Assembly (NCBI GenBank): GCA_938075575.1
Contig: CALJHI010000018.1
Location: 1-5,279 of the forward strand
Reading direction: 5' to 3'
Origin: an uncultured SAR86 cluster bacterium
GTDB taxonomy: Bacteria > Pseudomonadota > Gammaproteobacteria > Magnimaribacterales > D2472
Length of the DNA: 5,279 nt
Under the pieces are notes generated by a model. That model was not told the DNA's origin. It searched no databases and saw only the letters and a program-made list of their open reading frames with translations. Made by a program: the position numbers and the translations under genes. Shown piece after piece: positions 1 through 5,279 of the stretch; the stretch's first letter is position 1, and each line of letters starts with the position of its first letter.

Positions 1-56
1 TTATTCCACAATTAATTCATATCTGTTATTCTGTTATCCCATCATGATTACATTAT
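1..56. other. AT-rich leader upstream of pyrG, no assignable gene
   Basis: This short stretch before pyrG contains no recognisable gene. Two forward frames stay open across most of it: one ends at TGA 45-47 and another runs into pyrG until about position 73. The tail of an upstream gene therefore cannot be excluded; in Pseudomonas the gene before pyrG is tilS. The peptides read in these frames are too short to identify. No convincing -35/-10 pair is visible: TATTCT at 27-32 and CATTAT at 51-56 resemble a -10 box, but neither has a good partner. There is also no purine-rich ribosome binding site before the pyrG start. Confidence 0.35.
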
Positions 57-1691
57 ATGATGGCCAAAACTAAATACATTTTTGTTACCGGAGGAGTGGT
101 TTCATCTCTTGGAAAAGGTATTGCTGCAGCTTCTTTAGGCGCTCTTCTTGAATCAAGAGGCCTATCAGTGTCTCTTGTAAAGGTAGATCCATATATAAAC
201 GTTGATCCAGGTACAATGAGTCCTTTTCAGCATGGCGAGGTCTTTGTAACAAATGATGGAACAGAAACTGATCTCGATCTTGGTCATTATGAAAGATTTG
301 TAAGATACCAAGCCTCAAAGAAAAATAATTTTACTGCTGGAAAGGTCTATGAAACAGTTATCAGGAACGAAAGAAAAGGTAACTATCTAGGCGGAACAGT
401 TCAGGTAATCCCTCATATTACCAATGAAATTAAAAAAAGAATAAAAGAGGGTGGTCTTAGTAAAGATATAGCAATTGTAGAAATTGGTGGAACAGTTGGA
501 GATATTGAGAGCCAACCATTTGTTGAAGCTATTCGACAGATGGCATTAGAGCTTCCTCAATCATCTTGGGCTGTTGTTCATTTAACTCTTGTTCCTTTTA
601 TAAAGGCTTCAGGAGAGTTAAAGACAAAACCAACACAACATTCAGTAAAGGAGCTGCGATCTTTAGGTATTAGTCCTGACATTCTTATATGCAGGTCTGA
701 ACAAGAACTCCCAAAGGATGAAAAAAAGAAAATTGCTTTATTTTGTTCTGTGAAGCAAGACAATGTTATTTCAATGCATGATGTAGAAACAGTTTATTCA
801 ATACCCCTTTTACTAAATAAACAAAAAGTAGATGAGATAATAATTAAAAAGTTAAATCTAAAAACTGAGAAACCTAAACTCGCAGATTGGAGACGAGTTG
901 TTAAAGCAAGCTTAAATCCTTCTAAGGAGGTAAATATTGCTTTTGTTGGGAAGTATACCGAACTACAAGATTCATATAAATCTATTAATGAAGCCTTAGA
1001 GCATGCAGGCATCAAATATAAAACAAAAGTAAATATAAATTTTGTACTTGCTGAAAAGATTACTTCGAGGAATGTTAATAAAGCAATAGGAAATAATGAT
1101 GCAGTCTTGGTTCCTGGAGGTTTTGGTAAGCGAGGGGTTGAGGGAATGATAATTGCTTGTAAGTATGCAAGAGAAAATAATATCCCATATCTTGGTATCT
1201 GTCTTGGAATGCAAGTAGCAATAATAGAATATGCTAGGAATGTTCTTGGCTTAAAAGATGCAAATAGTACAGAATTTGATCCAAATACAAAAAACCCAGT
1301 TATAGCTCTTATTACTGAATGGAGTGATAGATCAGGCAAGAAAGAAAAAAGGAATAATAATTCAGATCTTGGAGGAACAATGAGGCTGGGTGGTCAGGTT
1401 TGTAAGCTTAAAAAATCTTCTAATGCGTATAAAATGTATAGAAGACAAGAAATTATTGAAAGGCATAGACATAGATACGAGGTTAATCCATTTTTTACAG
1501 ATAAAGTTATTAATTCAGGTCTAAATGTCGTTGGAACATCAAGCGACAATAAACTTGTTGAAATGGTAGAGATAGATAATCATAAATGGTTTTTGGCATG
1601 TCAATTCCACCCAGAATTTACTTCCAACCCACGAGACGGACATCCTATATTTAATAGTTATATAAAGAGTACAATAAAGAATGATGAATAA
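57..1691 (+). CDS. pyrG: CTP synthase (glutamine hydrolysing)
   Basis: CTP synthase makes CTP from UTP, ATP and glutamine in the cytoplasm, the last step of de novo pyrimidine nucleotide synthesis. At 544 residues it is full length (E. coli 545) and aligns end to end with that enzyme. The N-terminal synthase domain (about 1-268) starts with the family block YIFVTGGVVSSLGKG, with P-loop lysine K20; Mg-site residues D74 and E142 are present, as is the GELKTKPTQHSVKEL segment (187-200) of the UTP/CTP site. The C-terminal class I glutamine amidotransferase domain (about 290-540) has the PGGFG oxyanion loop (353-357), nucleophile C382 in GICLGMQ, and H518 and E520 in FHPE, so the triad is complete. 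The start is ATGATG at 57; the second ATG (60) gives MAKTKYIFV, closer in length to homologs, and is equally plausible. No clear ribosome binding site precedes it. The 3' end overlaps kdsA by 11 nt (8 nt if kdsA starts at 1684). Confidence 0.98.
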   Translation: MMAKTKYIFVTGGVVSSLGKGIAAASLGALLESRGLSVSLVKVDPYINVDPGTMSPFQHGEVFVTNDGTETDLDLGHYERFVRYQASKKNNFTAGKVYETVIRNERKGNYLGGTVQVIPHITNEIKKRIKEGGLSKDIAIVEIGGTVGDIESQPFVEAIRQMALELPQSSWAVVHLTLVPFIKASGELKTKPTQHSVKELRSLGISPDILICRSEQELPKDEKKKIALFCSVKQDNVISMHDVETVYSIPLLLNKQKVDEIIIKKLNLKTEKPKLADWRRVVKASLNPSKEVNIAFVGKYTELQDSYKSINEALEHAGIKYKTKVNINFVLAEKITSRNVNKAIGNNDAVLVPGGFGKRGVEGMIIACKYARENNIPYLGICLGMQVAIIEYARNVLGLKDANSTEFDPNTKNPVIALITEWSDRSGKKEKRNNNSDLGGTMRLGGQVCKLKKSSNAYKMYRRQEIIERHRHRYEVNPFFTDKVINSGLNVVGTSSDNKLVEMVEIDNHKWFLACQFHPEFTSNPRDGHPIFNSYIKSTIKNDE

Positions 1692-2520
1692 AATTAAATT
1701 AAGAAATTTCATAATAGGTAATGATGAGAACCTAACCCTCATGGGTGGAATGAATGTTTTGGAGTCAAGAGATTTGGCTATGAGAGTGGCTGAAAGCTTT
1801 GTTCAGGCTTCAGAAGCTTTGAAGATTAATTATATTTTTAAAGGTTCTTATGATAAAGCCAATAGAAGCTCAATTTCTTCGTTTAGAGGACCTGGAATGG
1901 AAGAGGGATTAAAAATTCTCCAAGAAATCAGAGATACATTCAACATCCCAGTAATAACTGATATTCATGAGCCTATACAAGCGCAGCCTGTAAGTGAGGT
2001 ATGTGAAATTGTTCAAATTCCCGCATTCTTAGCCCGTCAGACGGATTTAGTTTCGGCTGCAGCAAAGACTAACTCAATCATTCAATTTAAAAAACCTCAA
2101 TTTTTGTCTGCCCCAGAAATGAAGAACACTATTGAAAAATGTATTGCTTCAGGGAATGAGAAGATCACTCTTTGTGAAAGAGGAAATTCCTTTGGTTACA
2201 ACAACTTAATAGTGGATACTTTAAATTTTCAGATTCTAAAGAACTTATCAAAACCAGTAATCTTTGATGTAACCCACTCCTTGCAATTACCTGGAGGCCT
2301 TGGGAATGCTGCAGGAGGCAGGAGAGAATTCCTTTTAAGTCTTGCAAAAGCTGGTATTTCTCAAGGAATAGCTGGATTATTTCTTGAAGCTCATCCTGAT
2401 CCTGATAATGCAAAATGCGATGGACCATGCGCATTAAAATTAGATATGGTTATGCCTTTTCTAAAGCAAGTAAAAGACCTTGATGACTTTATAAAGAGTC
2501 AAGATAGCCTAGATATATAA
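1681..2520 (+). CDS. kdsA: 3-deoxy-8-phosphooctulonate synthase (Kdo-8-phosphate synthase)
   Basis: KdsA condenses phosphoenolpyruvate with D-arabinose 5-phosphate to give Kdo-8-phosphate, the first committed step toward the Kdo sugar of lipopolysaccharide inner core; it acts in the cytoplasm. The 279 residues match the usual length and form a single DAHP/KDO8P-synthase TIM barrel. Visible motifs are GGMNVLESRDLAMR (22-35), SYDKANRSS (56-64), FLARQTDL (116-123), KKPQF (137-141), DVTHSLQ (196-202), and EAHPDPDNAKCDGP (236-249). N25 stands where metal-dependent enzymes have a cysteine, and H199, E236 and D247 are the other positions of that site, so by the known class rule this should be a metal-independent (E. 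coli-type) enzyme. The start is ambiguous between tandem ATGs at 1681 and 1684, both inside the pyrG 3' end; AAAGAG at 1664-1669 is a weak, distant purine run. A 7-nt gap leads to eno, whose product supplies its PEP substrate. Confidence 0.97.
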   Translation: MMNKIKLRNFIIGNDENLTLMGGMNVLESRDLAMRVAESFVQASEALKINYIFKGSYDKANRSSISSFRGPGMEEGLKILQEIRDTFNIPVITDIHEPIQAQPVSEVCEIVQIPAFLARQTDLVSAAAKTNSIIQFKKPQFLSAPEMKNTIEKCIASGNEKITLCERGNSFGYNNLIVDTLNFQILKNLSKPVIFDVTHSLQLPGGLGNAAGGRREFLLSLAKAGISQGIAGLFLEAHPDPDNAKCDGPCALKLDMVMPFLKQVKDLDDFIKSQDSLDI

Positions 2521-2527
2521 ATAAACT

Positions 2528-3805
2528 ATGAGAACAATTACTTCTGTAAAAGCAATTCAGGTATTAGATTCAAGAGGTCTTCCAACTGTTTCTTGCTCCA
2601 TAACCCTAGACGATGGAACAACTGCATCAGCTATAGTTCCAAGCGGAGCCTCAACTGGAACAAAAGAAGCCTTAGAGTTAAGAGATGGTTTAGATGCATA
2701 TCTAGGAAAAGGTGTTACAAAGGCTGTAGATCATGTGAATAATATAATTGCTCCAGCGATAATAAGTCTCGAAGTGGATCAGCAAGCCATGATAGATCGC
2801 ATCATAATCAACTTAGATGGAACAAAAGATAAATCAAAGTTAGGAGCCAATGCAATATTGTCAGTTTCATTGGCAGTTTCTCATGCAGCTGCAAAAGCAA
2901 AAAATATAGAACTTTTTGAACACTTTGCGTCGATATATAAAGATATTACAAATCAAGCTGCTCAAAAAAACCTACCAATGCCTATGCTAAATATTTTAAA
3001 TGGCGGAGAGCATGCTGATAACAATATAGATATACAAGAATTCATGATAATCCCTTCTAGAGCAAAAGATTTTAAAGAAGCAATGCGATGGTCGAGTGAA
3101 ATCTATTGGAACCTTAAAAATATTTTAAAGAAAAAATCTTTGTCTACTGCTGTGGGTGATGAGGGTGGTTTTGCACCAAATCTGGGCTCTAATGAAGAAG
3201 CATTAAGTCTAATTATTGAGTCCATAGAGAAGTCTAGCTTAATACCTGGTAAAGACGTATTTTTAGCTCTTGATTGCGCTTCAAGTGAATTTTATGATGG
3301 CAAGACATACAATCTAAAAGGTGAGGGAAGAAAGCTACCTTCAAATGATTTCGTATCATATTTAGAGGATCTAGTTAATAAATTTCCTATTATCTCTATT
3401 GAAGATGGAATGGATGAGAATGATTTTGAAGGGTGGAAACTCTTAACAGAAAGAATCGGTAGCAGATGTCAATTAGTAGGAGATGACTTATTTGTTACTA
3501 ATAAGTCTATTTTTAAGGAGGGTATAGATAAAGGCTTGGCTAATTCAATTTTAATTAAATTTAATCAGATTGGAACAATCACAGAAACAGTTGAGACTAT
3601 ACATTTAGCAAATTCTCATAACTACAAGTCTATTATCTCTCATAGATCAGGTGAAACCGAAGACACAACCATATCTGATTTAGCTGTGGGCCTAGGTGCT
3701 GGACAAATAAAAACAGGTGCGCCATGTAGATCTGACAGAGTAGCTAAATATAATAGAATTTTATGGATAGAAGAGGGTGTAGAAAGCTTAAAATTTCCTG
3801 AATGA
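2528..3805 (+). CDS. eno: Enolase (phosphopyruvate hydratase)
   Basis: Enolase interconverts 2-phosphoglycerate and phosphoenolpyruvate in glycolysis and gluconeogenesis; in many proteobacteria it is also part of the RNA degradosome, which cannot be judged here. The 425-residue product aligns with E. coli Eno (432) throughout. The active site appears intact: loop PSGASTG (38-44), NGGEHADNN (158-166), E171 in DIQEF, E212 in GDEGG, Mg ligands D249, E292 and D319, catalytic K344 in the family signature ILIKFNQIGTITET (341-354), H372 in SHRSGETED, and K395 in GQIKTG. Two small oddities are visible: the N-terminal DSRGNPT block reads DSRGLPT (14-20), and the C terminus stops at LKFPE, about eight residues earlier than E. 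coli. The ATG at 2528 is the only sensible start, 7 nt after kdsA, with no clear Shine-Dalgarno. The stop overlaps the ftsB start in an ATGA (3802-3805), suggesting translational coupling. Confidence 0.98.
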   Translation: MRTITSVKAIQVLDSRGLPTVSCSITLDDGTTASAIVPSGASTGTKEALELRDGLDAYLGKGVTKAVDHVNNIIAPAIISLEVDQQAMIDRIIINLDGTKDKSKLGANAILSVSLAVSHAAAKAKNIELFEHFASIYKDITNQAAQKNLPMPMLNILNGGEHADNNIDIQEFMIIPSRAKDFKEAMRWSSEIYWNLKNILKKKSLSTAVGDEGGFAPNLGSNEEALSLIIESIEKSSLIPGKDVFLALDCASSEFYDGKTYNLKGEGRKLPSNDFVSYLEDLVNKFPIISIEDGMDENDFEGWKLLTERIGSRCQLVGDDLFVTNKSIFKEGIDKGLANSILIKFNQIGTITETVETIHLANSHNYKSIISHRSGETEDTTISDLAVGLGAGQIKTGAPCRSDRVAKYNRILWIEEGVESLKFPE

Positions 3806-4104
3806 ACAGAATCTTTAATCTAATTACATTTTTCCTTATCATAATATGCCTAACTTTACTAAACGCTCTCTTTTTAGGGGAACACAGCTATAAGCAAAAA
3901 AAAATTCTTCAAGAGCAAAACAATATACAAAATATAAAAAATAACGAATTAAAAAATCAAAATGATATTTTGTCATTTGAGATTCAAAATGCTCAAAACT
4001 CAGATGAGCATATAGAAAATTTTGCTAGAGAAAAGCTTGGATTAAGCTATCCTGAAGAAGAGTATATAGTATTTAAAGATCAAGAAAGAGAAGACAATGA
4101 CTGA
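3802..4104 (+). CDS. ftsB: Cell division protein FtsB (septum formation initiator family)
   Basis: FtsB is a small bitopic inner-membrane protein that forms the FtsQ-FtsB-FtsL subcomplex of the divisome and helps activate septal peptidoglycan synthesis by FtsW/FtsI. The 100-residue product is close to E. coli FtsB (103). It has a very short cytoplasmic N terminus (MNR), one hydrophobic membrane segment (about 5-25), then a polar, Asn/Lys/Gln-rich periplasmic coiled-coil region (about 29-70), and the family tail with AREKLGL (75-81) followed by the proline-glutamate turn YPEEEY (83-88). FLGEHS after the membrane segment corresponds to WFGKNG in E. coli. Identity is low in the coiled coil, so the call rests on topology, length, the C-terminal motif and position between eno and ispD, where gammaproteobacterial ftsB normally lies. 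It shares ATGA with the end of eno and overlaps ispDF by 8 nt. Confidence 0.92.
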   Translation: MNRIFNLITFFLIIICLTLLNALFLGEHSYKQKKILQEQNNIQNIKNNELKNQNDILSFEIQNAQNSDEHIENFAREKLGLSYPEEEYIVFKDQEREDND

Positions 4105-5236
4105 GAAAATTTTTTCTGTAATCGTTCCTTCGGCTGGAACTGGGTCTCGTTTTGATAAGAATCTCCCAAAACAATATCATAAGTTAAATGATCTAACTGT
4201 TATTGAAACAACTATCAATGAATTATTAAAATCATCTAATGTAGATAAAATTATTATTGCCGTATCAGAGTCAGACAACCTCATAAGTAAGCAAAACTTC
4301 ATCGACAATCCTAATGTATTGATTATAAAGGGAGGCTTGACAAGAGCTCAGTCAGTTTTGAATGCTCTCAATGAACCATGTTTAGATAGTGCTAAATATA
4401 TTGTGGTGCATGATGCAGCAAGGCCAAATTTTTCATATAAAGATATAGATATTATGCTCAGTCAGTTAATTGATAAAAATCTTGATGGTATTTTTCCATT
4501 TATACCGCTTTCAGATTCACTAAGGTCTAAGTCAAAAGGAACAATGGATAAAAAAGATTTCTTTTTAGTGCAAACACCACAAATATGTAAAAAAGTTGCT
4601 TTAAAACATTCACTTATAAGCTGTGCTGAAGCATCTATTGAAGCACCAGATGAGTCTTTTGCGCTTGAGCGCTCTGGTTTTCTCGTGGATAAAATTATTG
4701 GAAATAGGGGAAATATTAAAATTACTTATAAAGAAGATATTCAGCTAATTTCTAAATTTAATACAAGAAGTGGAACAGGTTTTGATGTCCATAGACTTGA
4801 AGATGGTAAAGGGATTGTATTGGGAGGCCATTTCATACCATGTGAATTTAGTATTATCGCTCATTCAGATGGAGATGTGCTTCTTCATTCTATCGCTGAT
4901 TCTATTCTTGGTGCTGCAGCCCTTGGCGACATTGGAAAATTTTTTTCAGATTCAGATGTTGCTAACAAAGACATTGATAGTAAAGAAATTATAGATTTTT
5001 GTATTTCAAAAATTAATGAGCTTGGGCTGGAAATTTATAATATTGACACAACAATAATTTGTGAATATCCAAAAATTAACCCGCATAGAGAAAATATTCT
5101 CGGAAGCTTAAGTAGTATATTAGGTGTTAATGAAAATAAAATTGGTTTAAAGGCTACCACAGTAGAAAAGCTTGGTATTATTGGAAAAAATAAAGCAATT
5201 TCAGTTCAAACTATAGCTAACCTTAAACAACAATGA
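4097..5236 (+). CDS. ispDF: Bifunctional IspD/IspF: MEP cytidylyltransferase and MEcPP synthase
   Basis: This protein carries two non-consecutive enzymes of the MEP isoprenoid pathway. The IspD part (about 1-222) transfers CMP from CTP to 2-C-methyl-D-erythritol 4-phosphate: PSAGTGSRF (11-19), K25 in LPKQY, GGLTRAQSVLNAL (79-91), VVHDAARP (103-110, with D106 and R109), QTPQ (159-162), DESFALE (185-191) and K208 in GNIKIT. The IspF part (about 224-379) forms the cyclic diphosphate MEcPP: GTGFDVH (226-232), with D230 and H232 plus H264 as the expected zinc ligands, AHSDGD (255-260), LGAAALGDIGKFF (271-283) and KATTVEKLG (352-360). The domains join with almost no linker. The frame is continuous, and there is no methionine codon after residue 150, so IspF cannot be made from its own ATG. 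IspE, which acts between the two steps, is not in the window. A purine run AAGAGAAGA (about 4085-4093) before the ATG at 4097 may serve as ribosome binding site. It overlaps ftsB by 8 nt and surE by 4 nt. Confidence 0.97.
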   Translation: MTEKIFSVIVPSAGTGSRFDKNLPKQYHKLNDLTVIETTINELLKSSNVDKIIIAVSESDNLISKQNFIDNPNVLIIKGGLTRAQSVLNALNEPCLDSAKYIVVHDAARPNFSYKDIDIMLSQLIDKNLDGIFPFIPLSDSLRSKSKGTMDKKDFFLVQTPQICKKVALKHSLISCAEASIEAPDESFALERSGFLVDKIIGNRGNIKITYKEDIQLISKFNTRSGTGFDVHRLEDGKGIVLGGHFIPCEFSIIAHSDGDVLLHSIADSILGAAALGDIGKFFSDSDVANKDIDSKEIIDFCISKINELGLEIYNIDTTIICEYPKINPHRENILGSLSSILGVNENKIGLKATTVEKLGIIGKNKAISVQTIANLKQQ

Positions 5237-5279
5237 AAATCTTACTTACCAATGATGATGGATATCAGGCAGATAATAT
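5233..5279 (+). CDS. surE: 5'/3'-nucleotidase SurE, 5' end only (cut by window edge)
   Basis: Only 15 complete codons are in the window, reading MKILLTNDDGYQADN. This matches the invariant SurE N terminus (E. coli MRILLSNDDG), whose D8-D9 pair binds the catalytic divalent metal. SurE is a nucleoside monophosphate phosphatase (5'/3'-nucleotidase) linked to stationary-phase survival. In gammaproteobacteria it lies downstream of ispF, commonly followed by pcm, nlpD and rpoS, so the position supports the call. The start codon overlaps the ispDF stop as ATGA (5233-5236), and no Shine-Dalgarno sequence precedes it, which points to translational coupling. Whether the rest of the gene is intact cannot be seen. 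Confidence 0.9.
   Translation, partial: MKILLTNDDGYQADN

Noticed and set aside
23..37. Short direct repeat ctgttat (23-29 and 31-37) upstream of pyrG, considered as an operator
   Set aside because: Seven bases repeated once in AT-rich DNA is weak evidence, and no promoter could be placed relative to it.
794..1339. A 181-codon open reading frame on the minus strand inside pyrG
   Set aside because: It lies wholly opposite the conserved pyrG coding sequence, its product resembles no family I know, and its hydrophobic, Ser/Phe-rich composition is what antisense translation of an AT-rich gene gives.
2165..2434. An 89-codon minus-strand frame inside kdsA
   Set aside because: It is fully antisense to a conserved enzyme, with no motif or start signal of its own; it is a shadow frame.
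4346..4467. Exact 12-nt direct repeat gctcagtcagtt (4346-4357 and 4456-4467)
   Set aside because: Both copies lie in ispD coding sequence in different contexts, with no third copy, regular spacing or flanking structure; chance similarity is enough to explain it.
4740..4775. Possible artefactual joining of separate ispD and ispF genes by a frameshift
   Set aside because: The frame is continuous through the join with sensible codons, both domains are complete, and no ATG, GTG or TTG start for a separate IspF is present near the join.
4770..4994. A 74-codon forward frame inside the IspF half of ispDF
   Set aside because: It is out of frame with a clearly conserved domain and its hydrophobic product comes from frame-shifted reading; it is not a separate ispF or membrane protein gene.
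1..5279. Search for a mobile element, CRISPR array, tRNA/rRNA, toxin-antitoxin, defence or other undescribed system
   Set aside because: Apart from the 56-nt leader and a 7-nt gap, the whole window is accounted for by recognised housekeeping genes, and no repeats, inverted repeats or unexplained genes were found.

Overview
The window is a compact, all-forward-strand block of conserved housekeeping genes: pyrG, kdsA, eno, ftsB, a fused ispD-ispF gene, and the first 15 codons of surE. The gene order pyrG-kdsA-eno-ftsB-ispD-(ispF)-surE is a well-known gammaproteobacterial arrangement (Pseudomonas has the same genes in the same order, with insertions and with separate ispD and ispF). KdsA indicates a Gram-negative cell with Kdo-containing lipopolysaccharide, and IspDF indicates the MEP isoprenoid pathway. 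The DNA is strongly AT-rich (G+C about one third by eye), rich in Lys/Asn/Ile codons, and almost without intergenic DNA. Together this suggests a genome-streamlined, probably marine gammaproteobacterium of the SAR86 kind. The taxonomic guess is inference from order, composition and protein character, not from a marker-gene search.

Layout: bases 1-56 are an AT-rich leader with no assignable gene. pyrG (57-1691) overlaps kdsA (1681-2520) by 11 nt. A 7-nt gap separates kdsA from eno (2528-3805). eno overlaps ftsB (3802-4104) by 4 nt, ftsB overlaps ispDF (4097-5236) by 8 nt, and ispDF overlaps surE (5233 onward) by 4 nt. There is no room for a promoter or terminator between any of these genes, so they are most simply read as one operon with translational coupling. 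Clear Shine-Dalgarno sequences are mostly absent.

Functional logic: PyrG makes CTP, which IspD consumes directly and which Kdo activation (KdsB, not in the window) also needs. Enolase makes phosphoenolpyruvate, which KdsA consumes. KdsA feeds lipopolysaccharide, IspDF feeds isoprenoids including the undecaprenyl carrier, and FtsB belongs to the division machinery that drives septal wall synthesis. The block therefore joins nucleotide and glycolytic supply to envelope building and division.

I found no mobile element, CRISPR array, RNA gene, phage gene or candidate new system. The most notable point is the genuine IspD-IspF fusion in a gammaproteobacterial gene neighbourhood. The other findings are modest sequence oddities.
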